A DNA stretch of 64,000 bases from Nitrospirota bacterium (GCA_016180645.1 JACPAV010000003.1:186001-250000), one strand, 5' to 3'. Shown: positions 1-9,563, counted from the first letter of the stretch. The notes: generated from the letters alone by a model not told the origin. Made by a program: numbers and translations.

Positions 1-609
1 ATAGGAGAGGGAAAGGTGGAGAGAAACAGGCGGCAGGAAGAGCACCGGACCCATCCAGAGTTGGATGAGCCACGAATAGGGCATGAGTTGAACCCATTCC
101 TGCAAGACGGTCAGCGCGGGAATGAGGGCACACCCCGTGAGGGCCAGGAGTTGGGCCACGCGGGCCTGCGGTTTCTTCCAGAGAGCCACAAAGCCCGCCA
201 CGAGGAAGACCAAGCCCGTCACGAACCCGAGCAGGGCCGGACCGAGTCTCCCGTAGGGCTGGAGCGTGAGTGGGCGCTCGATATGCACGCCCGAGTGCTC
301 GACGGTGAACGTCACTTCCCGTCCCGCTTTGAGGGTCCGGCGAATGAGAAACAATTCCACGATCCCGTGGACATCCTTCCCATTCACGGAGACGATCGTG
401 TCTCCTCTTTGGAATCCGGCCCGGCCCGCCGGACTCTCCGGATCCACCGAAGTCACCACGGGGCTGAGCGCCGTGTGAAATCCGGAATAAGGCGAGCGAT
501 AAAGAACGACAAGGGCCACGAAGGCGAGGAGTGTGCCTAGTACCGCCGGCACGCCCAGCCACAGGAGAGGACGCCGGTCCTTGTCCTCCAGCGTCTCGCG
601 CCAACCCAT
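1..609 (-). CDS. PDZ-domain membrane protein, partial (C-terminus beyond window)
   Basis: Reading down from the ATG at 607-609 gives 203 codons with no stop before the window edge, so the gene is truncated there. Residues about 15-38 form a membrane segment. A PDZ-like domain follows (about 45-110) with SPAGRAGFQRGDTIVSVNG, the typical carboxylate-binding and ligand-groove pattern. Further hydrophobic segments follow (GPALLGFVTGLVFLVAGFVA, then VAQLLALTGCALIPALTVL). Membrane PDZ proteins of this kind include sensor kinases and phosphatases whose effector domain would lie beyond the edge, so the role cannot be read here. The start lies two bases after the stop of the LolA-like gene, which suggests an operon with translational coupling. 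Confidence 0.7.
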   Translation of the reverse strand, partial: MGWRETLEDKDRRPLLWLGVPAVLGTLLAFVALVVLYRSPYSGFHTALSPVVTSVDPESPAGRAGFQRGDTIVSVNGKDVHGIVELFLIRRTLKAGREVTFTVEHSGVHIERPLTLQPYGRLGPALLGFVTGLVFLVAGFVALWKKPQARVAQLLALTGCALIPALTVLQEWVQLMPYSWLIQLWMGPVLFLPPVSLHLSLSY

Positions 610-611
610 GG

Positions 612-1316
612 TCACTCCGCGGTTCTTGGGGACACGGGTGCGAGACTGGCCCCTCCCAGGAATTCTTCCAAACTGATGATCCGCGTCTTGGGTCCCGGTT
701 TGTAGGTAAAGGTCTCAACTTCGAATGCCTTTGCCTCTGCAAATCCTTCCAGCTTGATTTTGACCCTCTCTCCCATGGAGCCTTTCATTTCAAATCCGGT
801 GAGGACGGGCGGATCACCCTTGACGTAGAGTTGGATGGGACCGGTCCGGGTTTCCGCCTTGGGCATGAGCAGGATCAGCCACTCGCCTTCTTTGCCCATC
901 GCTGGGGTCACCTCGAACATTTTCTTGAAATCCCCCACCCCCGTGAGAAAGGCATAGCCCATCGGCCCGACCGCATCTGGAGCAAAGGCCCATGAAATCG
1001 CTTCATCCCGTTTCCAGTTGACGAGCCAGAGGTTCCGACCGTCAATGATGATGTCGCTCTTGTCCGGGTCTTCGTAGTCCCACCGCATCCTTGATGGGAT
1101 CATGACATTGACCCGCCCCTTGCGGGTGAAGGGCACATCGGAGCGCGGCAAACGCGTTTCTTCGGAAAAACGAGCGGAGTATCCCTTGATGGAACGGTAG
1201 TAAGCCTGTACCCGATCGACGATGTCGCCCGAAGCGTGAGCCCGCGAACCCGTGAGCCCGTGAACCAGTGAACCAGTAAGAATGAGAAGGAAAGTCTGAG
1301 CGGGACGCCGGATCAC
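612..1316 (-). CDS. lolA: LolA-like outer-membrane lipoprotein carrier protein
   Basis: A 234-residue exported protein matching the LolA/LolB fold family: an amphipathic first helix with YSARFSEE, then GRVNVMIPSRMRWDY and IIIDGRNLWLVNW, the usual LolA core landmarks. LolA carries mature lipoproteins across the periplasm to the outer membrane, which fits the many lipoproteins in this window. The start is GTG at 1314-1316 with no visible Shine-Dalgarno sequence. The signal peptide (about residues 8-28, cleavage after AHA) is encoded by a degenerate 'gttcacgggctcacggg' word repeat that also contains the start codon. The gene follows the lipase-like lipoprotein by 27 bases and precedes the PDZ protein by 2, so it is probably co-transcribed with both. 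Confidence 0.8.
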   Translation of the reverse strand: MIRRPAQTFLLILTGSLVHGLTGSRAHASGDIVDRVQAYYRSIKGYSARFSEETRLPRSDVPFTRKGRVNVMIPSRMRWDYEDPDKSDIIIDGRNLWLVNWKRDEAISWAFAPDAVGPMGYAFLTGVGDFKKMFEVTPAMGKEGEWLILLMPKAETRTGPIQLYVKGDPPVLTGFEMKGSMGERVKIKLEGFAEAKAFEVETFTYKPGPKTRIISLEEFLGGASLAPVSPRTAE

Positions 1317-1345
1317 GGGGTCACGGGGTCACTGGATCACGACTC
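1245..1345. repeat. Degenerate 'gttcacgggctcacggg' word repeat
   Basis: A run of about 7-9-base units (gtgagcccgtgaaccagtgaaccagt and variants) covers the 5' end of the LolA-like gene and the short gap before it. The same words recur in frame inside the FAD-linked oxidase at 26406-26442. Here they encode the hydrophobic and c-regions of a signal peptide. Confidence 0.75.
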
Positions 1346-4300
1346 ACGGCCACCAAGGAGGCGAGCCGAATTCTCTGCACAGCGGATTCGTGATGCACGA
1401 GAGATGTCCGCCGGCGTTGACGCACTCCTCCAGGCTGTCCGTGACGAAACCGTCCAGCCGCTCCGAACCGGATTTCCGCCAGATGTCATCATTCACGAAA
1501 CATTCGCACATCATGGCATCCGGATCGGTGGGCGTAACGTTGCGAATGTATCCGTAGCGGAAAAGCGTCCCCGCCTGCTGCTGCGCGGCCTGCGTCAAGT
1601 CGATATCCAGGTACCCGTTGCCTTTCGCGTGGTCGCCTTCGATGGACTCGTCTTCGAATCCATCAAGCCGACGATTGCCCTCCGGACCGTTCGCGTTCGT
1701 CTCCGGACAATAATTGTCTCCGGACGGATCGGGATTCTCGTAGGGATCGTAGCCGTCCTCGGAGGAATTGAAAATTCCTTTGCCGTCGGCGCCGTCCCTC
1801 CCGATATCCTCATAGGGTATCGGCAGGAGGTACCATGCGTGTTGATCGGCATTGTAGGGGCGGAAGCCGGAAAAGTACCGGCCGTCGCGCGTCTCTTTCG
1901 TCCACGACAGTTCCGAGATCAGCGGCGCCCGTGTGTTCTCGGTCCCTTCCTCGCCGGAGCCGAAGCACGTAGCGCCGGGATCCAGCACCATGCACGCCTG
2001 CTGCCGGAGCGCATATCCATAGGCCAGCCCGGATTTGACGAAAGCAAGATGGGTCAGGTGATCGATGTACCCTGCCGCTCTGGCGAGCGCCACGCCCGTG
2101 TTGATCGGCACGGTCATGTCCCCCGTGGAGACTTGGATCACCACTTTCTTCGGACCGACATCGGCGAGGGGACGCACGTTGTAGAACGGCGCGTAGTTGA
2201 TGGGGTCGGCGCGCTCCATCACCGTTTGGGCCACGGAAGCCAGGAACGTCAGGTGCGATGAGTTACGGTCGGTCCCGAGCCCTTCCTGGCCTTTCTTGAC
2301 CTTGAATTGAGCGCACGGCCAGCCGTATTGGCTCCGGACGTACCGGCAGGCATCCTGCGGAAGGACCACGGCCGGAAGGGTCAGACCATCCGCGGCTTCA
2401 GCGGGAACGGTGACCACAATGGTGTCGCCGGGATCGGCCGCCACACGCCCCGAGAAGTTCCCGCCTTTCACAAAATCCCACGCCGGATCATTTGGATTTG
2501 GACCGGCCGTGAATCGCCTCGCCTCGCCGGATCGCACGTTGTGAATGATCACCGTCGACCCGTCCAGAATCGGAAGCTCGCATTCCTCTTTGACGTCGCA
2601 CGCGAGGTCTTTCACCTTCACCTTGCCGCCTTTGCCCCCGGTTTCGTTCACAGAAAGACCGATGACGCCGTCAAGGATCTGCCCGTCCTTCTCCACCGGA
2701 CGCCCGACCACGGTCGTACCCACAATGCCGAAGTACACCCGCTTGGCCACGGAGCCGAGGCTCGTTCGGATGAGGATGTCCAGCAGCCCCCCCCCCGGAA
2801 CGGTGAGCGCCGATCGGGTGACGAGCGGATCGACACCCGTCAGAATGCTGCCGATGATGCCGCCCAGGGACGTGCTCGTATAATAGATCTCGCGGTCCGG
2901 ACCTCCGACGTCGCAGGTCCCGATCAGGCCGTTCGCGCCCACTTCCTCGTCCAGGTCAAAATTCCCCTCCATCATGTCCAACTTCCCGTTACGGTCGTTA
3001 TCGCGGCAGAAGTTCTTGATCACGCGCGCGAACTGCATGGCATCCACGGCCGACTGACGGAAATGGTCGCGCGTCTTCTGAATATTCACATCGAAGAAGC
3101 TGTCTCCCTGGTCGCGCACGCCGTCGCCGTTCGTATCATGCGACCGCCCGTAGAAGAGGAGCGCACGGAAGAGGCCCACGCTCTTGAGCGCGTCCGACAC
3201 CTCCCGGATGTGCTTGTACTGATCCCGTGGAGGCTCCAGCCCGATCATCGGGAAGATGCTCCCGTTCAGAATGGTCGTCGCCAACCCGGTGATCGCGGGC
3301 ACGAGCGCGCTCACATCGATTCCCGCCACGTTGCCCAGACTTTCCGCATCGACGCCGAACGGTTCCAGAGCCTTGGCGACGTCATCCAAATTCGGGTCCC
3401 GATCCGTCGGCAAGTTTTCAAACAGGCGGAAGAGATCGAACAGCGGTCCGTGGCCGTAATAGTCCAGGCCCGCCGTGGCGATGCAATATCGCGCGAGGTA
3501 GTTTGCTTGGAATAGCGCCGTGAAGCCGGAAGCGGTGTTGCCGTGACCGTAGATGACCACGGGATACGGCGGGGGACCGCAGTTGTTTTCCCTGGTGGGT
3601 TTGGGAACGGTGATGACGAAGGGGATGCCTCGATCGCCGTCCCACGGGTCCTCCATCATGCGCGCGTCGAATTCTCCCGTCGCCGCGTTGAGCGAAAACA
3701 CGCCCCGCTCGTTTTCGACGAACGAGGGTGAAATGAAACTTCCGAACACGGAGTAATCGACGTTGTGGAAGGCCGTCTGGTATTCGAGGGGAAGCGGCGC
3801 CTCGCCGATGGCGCCGGCCACCAGCGATTTCAGCGCGCCATTGAAGATATCGTTCACCAGCCCCGCGAGAAAGGAGCTCCGGAGGATGTAGGGGTTCTCA
3901 TCCCGCTCGATGTCGGGCCGATCCTGGAAGCCGATGAGCTTGACGTCCCTCGCGTTGAGCGGTTCGCGCACGCTCAGATCGTAGAGGGTCAGGATTCGCG
4001 CCGGAAACATCTGCCGGAGCCGGGCGAACGGCCCTTGACCGTCCATCCCCTGCCGGATCTGGACGAGGTCGCACGAGACGCATTGCGTCGTGTAAGCCCA
4101 CATGAAAGCCACTTCACTCTGGATCAAGCCAAAGCGGTCGAGGCCGTCCCACACGGGCCGCAGCGATTCGGTCTGGAAGACGTGGTTGATCGAGTCAAAC
4201 GGCGATCGGATCGATTGGTCATTGAGATCGTGGATTCGAGTGGTGAGAATGACGGCGTATTTGGATTTCTCCACCAGCGGTTCCAGAGGTCTGAACAGAA

Positions 4301-5036
4301 GGGTGTTCGAGGAGTAGTCGAAAAACTCCCAGCGACTCCCCCTCGCCGGATCGGCCATTGGTTTTTTGCCGGATTCGAGCATCGCCTTGAGTTCAAGCGG
4401 TTTCTCCCGCCCCAAATTGAAGAGCGCGCGATTGAAGGGGTGGTACAGGAATGAGGGCCAGTTCTTGAGCGGATCGTTCGCCCAGTAGTCATCCGCGCCG
4501 CCCTTGACGTCGAACGGGAAGAACCCCTCCCCGAGGTCGACCGGCGATGCATCAAGAGTATCGATCCGGATCAGATAGACGCTGTTCGTCCGATCGGCGG
4601 GGTCCAGCGCGTTGTATCGGACCGTATTGACGTTGATCGGACCGTCGAAGGGCACGGTGATCGGCGCATACGTTCCGAAGCCGTCCAATTCATTGAGACC
4701 GCGGCGAACGCTGTTCTCCAGTTCCGTCGATGCGTCCAGCGGGAGATTGACCTTCAACCCCGTGATCGCATCCGGGTCGAAACGCGTGAGCACGTTGTTC
4801 GGAAAGGGAATCCGCGGATCGGGCTTGGCCAGCGGTTCCCACGCCACCTTCACTCCATCGCCCGTGCCACCGTTGACGTCCTTCGTGGGCCGCAGACCGG
4901 CAAGACCGACCCCGCTCCCGCCGAGGCCGTCGCAGGCGGACGTGAGGAGTGATGCGTGAAGCGTGACAAAGAGCGTGATGAGTGATGAGTGATGAGTGAT
5001 GCGATGGATCAAGAATCGGGGTTTCACATCACTCAT
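1344..5036 (-). CDS. Large lipoprotein with alpha/beta-hydrolase (lipase/esterase-like) domain
   Basis: A 1230-residue protein with a lipoprotein signal ending LLTSAC (Cys35). Residues about 65-330 resemble the N-terminal domain of bacterial virulence-factor lipases (IPFPNNVLTRFDPD, TGLKVNLPLD). An alpha/beta-hydrolase core follows: VVIYGHGNTASGF is the oxyanion-type HG motif and TSTSLGG the probable nucleophile elbow. EF-hand-like acidic loops (DTNGDGVRDQGD, DNDRNGKLDMMEG) suggest calcium binding. It is probably surface-anchored and hydrolytic, but the substrate is unknown. The ATG start, upstream region and whole signal peptide lie in 'atcactcatcac' word repeats. The stop is 27 bases before the LolA-like gene. 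The family assignment rests on motifs only. Confidence 0.7.
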   Translation of the reverse strand: MSDVKPRFLIHRITHHSSLITLFVTLHASLLTSACDGLGGSGVGLAGLRPTKDVNGGTGDGVKVAWEPLAKPDPRIPFPNNVLTRFDPDAITGLKVNLPLDASTELENSVRRGLNELDGFGTYAPITVPFDGPINVNTVRYNALDPADRTNSVYLIRIDTLDASPVDLGEGFFPFDVKGGADDYWANDPLKNWPSFLYHPFNRALFNLGREKPLELKAMLESGKKPMADPARGSRWEFFDYSSNTLLFRPLEPLVEKSKYAVILTTRIHDLNDQSIRSPFDSINHVFQTESLRPVWDGLDRFGLIQSEVAFMWAYTTQCVSCDLVQIRQGMDGQGPFARLRQMFPARILTLYDLSVREPLNARDVKLIGFQDRPDIERDENPYILRSSFLAGLVNDIFNGALKSLVAGAIGEAPLPLEYQTAFHNVDYSVFGSFISPSFVENERGVFSLNAATGEFDARMMEDPWDGDRGIPFVITVPKPTRENNCGPPPYPVVIYGHGNTASGFTALFQANYLARYCIATAGLDYYGHGPLFDLFRLFENLPTDRDPNLDDVAKALEPFGVDAESLGNVAGIDVSALVPAITGLATTILNGSIFPMIGLEPPRDQYKHIREVSDALKSVGLFRALLFYGRSHDTNGDGVRDQGDSFFDVNIQKTRDHFRQSAVDAMQFARVIKNFCRDNDRNGKLDMMEGNFDLDEEVGANGLIGTCDVGGPDREIYYTSTSLGGIIGSILTGVDPLVTRSALTVPGGGLLDILIRTSLGSVAKRVYFGIVGTTVVGRPVEKDGQILDGVIGLSVNETGGKGGKVKVKDLACDVKEECELPILDGSTVIIHNVRSGEARRFTAGPNPNDPAWDFVKGGNFSGRVAADPGDTIVVTVPAEAADGLTLPAVVLPQDACRYVRSQYGWPCAQFKVKKGQEGLGTDRNSSHLTFLASVAQTVMERADPINYAPFYNVRPLADVGPKKVVIQVSTGDMTVPINTGVALARAAGYIDHLTHLAFVKSGLAYGYALRQQACMVLDPGATCFGSGEEGTENTRAPLISELSWTKETRDGRYFSGFRPYNADQHAWYLLPIPYEDIGRDGADGKGIFNSSEDGYDPYENPDPSGDNYCPETNANGPEGNRRLDGFEDESIEGDHAKGNGYLDIDLTQAAQQQAGTLFRYGYIRNVTPTDPDAMMCECFVNDDIWRKSGSERLDGFVTDSLEECVNAGGHLSCITNPLCREFGSPPWWP
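4926..5017. repeat. 'gatgagtgatgagtgat' word repeat encoding a signal peptide
   Basis: Tandem 7-base variants (gtgatgagtgatgagtgatg, then agcgtgacaaagagcgtg) fill this stretch. Read on the minus strand they encode residues about 11-34 of the lipase-like lipoprotein, including the hydrophobic core and lipobox. Related words occur at 5018-5145, 26757-26785 and 40997-41127. Confidence 0.8.
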
Positions 5037-5145
5037 GGCACATCACCGTTCACGTCTTCCCGGGGTTTCACTTCACTCATCACACCTCACCCTTCACGTC
5101 TTCCTGGGGTTTCACATCACCCTTCACACTTCACGCTTTACGTTT
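5018..5145. repeat. 44-bp tandem repeat, about 2.9 units
   Basis: The phrase ggggtttcac begins at 5018, 5062 and 5106, an exact 44-base period. Each unit contains 'cactcatcac'-type words and 'ttcacgtcttcc'. The array spans the start codon of the lipase-like lipoprotein (5034-5036) and the stop codon of the enoyl-CoA hydratase (5131-5133), so both codons are made of repeat sequence. Confidence 0.8.
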
Positions 5146-5892
5146 CTCGATGAACGCCTTCACGCCCTCCGCCGCTTCCTGGGTCGTGGAGAGGTATTCG
5201 AACAGGCGGGATTCCAGTTCCAGTCCCTTCGAGGTCGGGAGTTCCATACTCTCCTTAACGGCCTGGAGGATGGCCGCCATGGCGGGACCGGCCTTCTGCG
5301 CCAGTTTCGCCGCAAGAGTGTCCGCCTCTTCCGCCAATTTTTCCGGCGGGACGACTTTCGTGACCAATCCCATCGCAAGGGCTTCCTGGGCGGTGACGAA
5401 ATCACCGGTCAATGTCAGGTGCATCGCCCTCCCCACGCCGACGAGACGCGCAAGCCGCTGGGTGCCTCCCCAACCGGGCATGATTCCGAGGTTGATTTCC
5501 GGCAATCCCATTTTCGCCTTCTCCGATGCAATCCGGATGGAACAGGCGAGCGCAACTTCCATCCCTCCTCCCAACGCGAACCCGTTGATCGCCGCGATGG
5601 TCGGCTTCCGGCACGTTTCAATTTCTCGCGTCACCTTCTGCATCCGCTCGATGAACGCGCGGGATTTCGCCGGATCGCCGATGGGAATCTCCTTCACGTC
5701 CGCGCCCGCCACAAAGGCTTTGTCTCCCGCCCCGGTAAAGAGCCCAACCTTGACCTCCGGATCGCCCGCCAGCGTGGCGACGGCCTCATCCAATTCCCTG
5801 GCCGTGGCCTGATTGATGGCATTGAGGGCGTCGGGCCGGTTGAAGGTGATCTTGAGAACGGAGCCATTCGTTTCGGTCAGAACATTCGGCAA
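5131..5892 (-). CDS. Enoyl-CoA hydratase/isomerase (crotonase family)
   Basis: A 253-residue soluble protein of normal length for the crotonase family, which hydrates trans-2-enoyl-CoA in fatty-acid or related acyl-CoA oxidation. The oxyanion-hole peptides are visible (AFVAGADVKE near 59-68 and NGFALGGGME near 103-112). Both catalytic glutamates of true hydratases are present: Glu112 in GGGMEVAL and Glu132 in LPEINLG. The C-terminal KRKA is followed by a TGA formed by the 44-bp repeat. The next gene upstream is divergent. The exact acyl-CoA substrate cannot be told. Confidence 0.9.
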   Translation of the reverse strand: MPNVLTETNGSVLKITFNRPDALNAINQATARELDEAVATLAGDPEVKVGLFTGAGDKAFVAGADVKEIPIGDPAKSRAFIERMQKVTREIETCRKPTIAAINGFALGGGMEVALACSIRIASEKAKMGLPEINLGIMPGWGGTQRLARLVGVGRAMHLTLTGDFVTAQEALAMGLVTKVVPPEKLAEEADTLAAKLAQKAGPAMAAILQAVKESMELPTSKGLELESRLFEYLSTTQEAAEGVKAFIEKRKA

Positions 5893-6013
5893 GAGATCCT
5901 CCTTCCGCCGAGCATTCTAGAGAGGCCGATCGGTCTTTGCAACGCAAAACCAGGCACGGCTCGGCGGCTTGACTTCACTCCGCGGAACGGTAGGATGGTC
6001 CACGAGGGCCTTG

Positions 6014-9000
6014 GTGCACAAATACGCGATGCTTCCGCTTGCCTTGGCTGCGTGGGGAGGATTTGCCTGCGGCGTGGAGCTGCCCGGCAACGAACAAGGC
6101 GCCAAGGGCCCTGAGGGCGAAGTGGAACACATCATCGACACCGCCCCTCCCGTCAAAATCACAACCCTCGGGGACGCGGTGAAATGGCTCGATCGCATCC
6201 CCGGTCCCATCTCACTCACCGAATCGTTCAAGAAAGAGGATGCGGACGAGGCCCTCAAGTTTTCCCTCCGCGAAGAAGCCCTCTCCATCATCGGACTAGG
6301 TCTATCGGTCGCCGCTCATCTGGATGAAAAGAACATCTTTCCCACTCCGGATGTGAAGGAGGGCGGCACAACGACGCCATCGGACGGCTGCGGAACCGAC
6401 GGGAAGGCCGTTTCGCTGGGGCCATCCTGCCAAGCCTTCTATCAGAAGATATGCGCCTGCCCGGGACTCACGAAGGTCATGGCCGATTCGTGCAAGTCGA
6501 TCTTGGCAGGAGGATCGGTTTGCGAGCTCGATTTGACGCTGGCGGATGAAGCCATGTGCGCAGACATTCTTGGACCAACCGGATTCGATGTCTGCCAGCT
6601 CCTCGGTGCGTCCTCCACGCCCGCCACGACTGCCGGGACCACACCCACAACCCGCAAGGCTTGGAGGTTTCCCTACAGGGCGGAAACCTCCTCCTCCGGC
6701 CCCGGCTCAGGCGGCTCACCCGCCACGGGAGCAACGCCATCCAAGTCCGCCGCCTGCCCTCAAGTGACAAACCGGTCGGACGCCGCCACCGGACTCGTGG
6801 ATATCGCGATCACGGGCGGGTGCACCAACCCTCGCGGACCGATCGGGGAGACCGCATACGCCGGCACCATCACCCTCACCGGAAAATTGACGGATACCGA
6901 AGCCAATCTCCAGATTGCCGTGGCGGAACCCTTCACCCTCCAATCGAAATCGCTCACCCTGGCGGTCAGGGGTTCGGCCCATGCGCAGGGCGTGGCCGAT
7001 CCGGCCGCCCAGACCGGCCGCTTGTCTACGGAGGGAGACCTGTGGGTGGATGTGGCCGGCACCGATCCCATGCCTCTCCTGGTCGGATCGCCGCAGATCG
7101 CATGGAAGACCGGGGAGACAGAAGCAAACGGGTCTCTAAGCTTCTCGCAATGGCTCGTCGACTCATCGGGGCGGGGGCGGATCGGCCCACCCGGTTGGAG
7201 GACGACCACGTTCGGCGCCGCCTACGATCACATGACTGTTCGTGTCGATCCCGCCGGCGTGTTCACCCTGGATGGAACCCTGCGGCTGTCGCAGACGGCC
7301 CAGGGAGGGAAACTCCTCCAAGCGAAGGACGAGGACGAGGTCCCGCCGGAAGGTTCGATCCAAGTCGTCATGAAGAAAGTAACGCGGAGCACGGACTGCG
7401 CGCTGGAGCCTCTCTCCGGCAAGGTCGAACTCAAGGGCGACAAGACCGCCACGGTGACCTTCAACGGCGGGGAAGATTGCGACGGAAGGGCCTTGATCGC
7501 CCTCGCGGATATTGCATCGGCGGAGGTATGCGTGATCGGCGGCCATTGCCCTGCCACGCTCTCCGAGGCCATCGCCGAGTTGGAAATCGCTCCCACGCTC
7601 GCCAAGAAGCCGACGGCGGCCACCACGGGCGCCACGGAGAAGGACCTGCTGGCGGCTCTGGCCCAGGCCACTCCCGAGGAGCTTGCCATCGACGCGAACG
7701 GAAACGGAACGACCGAGGGGGAAGACCTCCTCCGTCTGCTTCGGACCCGGATCGCCTTCGCGCCAAACGAAAGACCCGTTCCGGGCCAAACCCAAACGAT
7801 CACTGAAGCGGCCCTGGAAAGACTCGCCGCCCTCGATCCGGCCCGTTTGGACGACGTCCGCTTTCTGCTTGTCGTTTACAATCTGGCCCAAACTCTGAAA
7901 CCCATTACCGATTTCCTCGGCGCCATGACGGGCCTGTCTTCGGGCGGTTTGCCCGGCGCCAATACCTTCGTCAGCCCCGTGATCTCCATCGTCAGCCCGG
8001 ATACCCCGTGCATCGAGGGAGGGCTCGCCCAATGCGGAAAAGATCTCGCCGGGACGGTCGCCGCCCTCGGAAATTCGATCGCCAAGCCCGGCGGCTACCG
8101 GCTGGGTCCCACCCCAATCGTCCTGGGAAGTTTCACCTTCGAGCTGGGCGGCCTCTACAACGAGGCGGCGTTCCGCACGCTCGGCGCCCTGGGTGAAGGC
8201 CTGCACTCCGCGATCTACTTCCTGGCGGCGCACGTGGACATCACCAGCCTTCTGAGCGAGGCCACGTACCTCATGGACAGTGGATTGAACTTCGATTTCG
8301 AAACGGCGGGCCAAGTGTTGACGACCATCGATCAGGTGGATGGGCTCATTCTGAAACTGCTGGGCGGTCCACTGAGTATCGCAGGAGGAGCAGACCGCCT
8401 CCGAACCGCCCGGGACAGCGCCGTGCAGGCATCGAAGTGGGTCCTGGGCGGCGGCACCGCCAAGCCGGCGCTGGTGACGGCTCTCGAAGCCGGCCGGGAG
8501 AAAGATGCCATCGTGCGGTTCGACGACGGCGGTGACGGCCTCCTGAACGGCTGTGACACCATCACCCTCAACATCCTGCCCCCAGCTTACAGCGCTCTCG
8601 CGTCCCTCCTTCTCCTTCAGACCGCGGCCGAAGGCTGCCCCACCGCGCCCCAAGGGCTGACGCTTCAGCTCCCTCGCACGCAGAATGGACGGGCCATCGA
8701 CTACACAGGGCTCTTCCCGCGTCAAGCCGCCGTCCTCTCCAAGCTTCCCACCGTTCTCACCGACAAATCGAGCGGTCTGACCTCCCGCGAGGTCACCACA
8801 CTCCTGTTCGATACCTTTGCCGACACGTTCGGAGACGCTTTCCAGATCTTTCCGGCCGTCCTCTTCGAGTCGGGCCTGAGCGCCCTCACCCCCGCGTCCA
8901 CCGGCTCCGGCTCCACCACTCGGCTCGTCCTGGAAGCGGAGGTCAACGCGGATGCCCCGAAATGCCCCTACGGCCGTCCAACCGCCCCGGGATACACCTC

Positions 9001-9442
9001 AGCCTACGTCTGCCGGGACAAGCAAGGCGTGAAGGATTGGTCAGCCTCCCTCACCTTCGGCGACAGCGATCATTTTTCCGCCCAGCTCGCCAAGGACGGT
9101 CTTTTTGTAAACGAAGCGCTCCTGAACGCCGCGGGCGCGCCGGCGGACCACCTGTTCAGAGCGGCGAGAGGAGGAGGTTTCCTGCTCTACCTCCGAATGA
9201 AAGATCCCGCCTTGAAAGGACTCTTCAAGGCTTCCGACAGGCTGATCACGGAACTCACAAATACGAGCACCGGCGTGTGCAGCCGGACGATCGGCGCCGC
9301 CCCCGCCACGGGCTACGTTTCCACGGACGACCGTGTCATCAACGCTTTCGTCAACTGGGTCGAGATCCAGGCCGAAGTCTGCGGCGCCACGGGCCAGATG
9401 AGTTCGTACGCCTCTTCCCTCCTCGCCCGAGCATCCCAGTAG
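6014..9442 (+). CDS. Large lipoprotein of unknown function
   Basis: The reading frame is open from 5969, but GTG at 6014 preceded by cgaggg gives a short lipoprotein signal (MLPLALAAWGGFACG, Cys19), so that start is preferred (1142 residues). A cysteine-rich stretch (about 125-190, including CQAFYQKICACPG) is followed by a Thr/Ser/Gly-rich linker, beta-rich segments and a DANGNGTTEGEDLLRLL calcium-loop-like motif. No known enzyme motif was recognised. Long predicted helical parts (FLVVYNLAQTLKPITDFLG) occur in the middle. It is transcribed divergently from the enoyl-CoA hydratase, with about 120 bases between them. It is probably an outer-membrane-anchored protein; function is not assigned. 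Confidence 0.65.
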   Translation: MHKYAMLPLALAAWGGFACGVELPGNEQGAKGPEGEVEHIIDTAPPVKITTLGDAVKWLDRIPGPISLTESFKKEDADEALKFSLREEALSIIGLGLSVAAHLDEKNIFPTPDVKEGGTTTPSDGCGTDGKAVSLGPSCQAFYQKICACPGLTKVMADSCKSILAGGSVCELDLTLADEAMCADILGPTGFDVCQLLGASSTPATTAGTTPTTRKAWRFPYRAETSSSGPGSGGSPATGATPSKSAACPQVTNRSDAATGLVDIAITGGCTNPRGPIGETAYAGTITLTGKLTDTEANLQIAVAEPFTLQSKSLTLAVRGSAHAQGVADPAAQTGRLSTEGDLWVDVAGTDPMPLLVGSPQIAWKTGETEANGSLSFSQWLVDSSGRGRIGPPGWRTTTFGAAYDHMTVRVDPAGVFTLDGTLRLSQTAQGGKLLQAKDEDEVPPEGSIQVVMKKVTRSTDCALEPLSGKVELKGDKTATVTFNGGEDCDGRALIALADIASAEVCVIGGHCPATLSEAIAELEIAPTLAKKPTAATTGATEKDLLAALAQATPEELAIDANGNGTTEGEDLLRLLRTRIAFAPNERPVPGQTQTITEAALERLAALDPARLDDVRFLLVVYNLAQTLKPITDFLGAMTGLSSGGLPGANTFVSPVISIVSPDTPCIEGGLAQCGKDLAGTVAALGNSIAKPGGYRLGPTPIVLGSFTFELGGLYNEAAFRTLGALGEGLHSAIYFLAAHVDITSLLSEATYLMDSGLNFDFETAGQVLTTIDQVDGLILKLLGGPLSIAGGADRLRTARDSAVQASKWVLGGGTAKPALVTALEAGREKDAIVRFDDGGDGLLNGCDTITLNILPPAYSALASLLLLQTAAEGCPTAPQGLTLQLPRTQNGRAIDYTGLFPRQAAVLSKLPTVLTDKSSGLTSREVTTLLFDTFADTFGDAFQIFPAVLFESGLSALTPASTGSGSTTRLVLEAEVNADAPKCPYGRPTAPGYTSAYVCRDKQGVKDWSASLTFGDSDHFSAQLAKDGLFVNEALLNAAGAPADHLFRAARGGGFLLYLRMKDPALKGLFKASDRLITELTNTSTGVCSRTIGAAPATGYVSTDDRVINAFVNWVEIQAEVCGATGQMSSYASSLLARASQ

Positions 9443-9563
9443 TGTAGAACCCCGACCTTCATGCGGCGGTGGCGGCGATCCCTCCTGGTCCTTCCCCCTG
9501 TGCGTATCCTGCGCCTCCGGCGAAAAGACGGATCGCCCGGCCCGCCCTGCGTCGATCGCCTCC

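Noticed and set aside
16-540. Plus-strand ORF opposite the PDZ protein
   Set aside because: The minus strand encodes a clear PDZ and membrane protein; the plus frame is a shadow.
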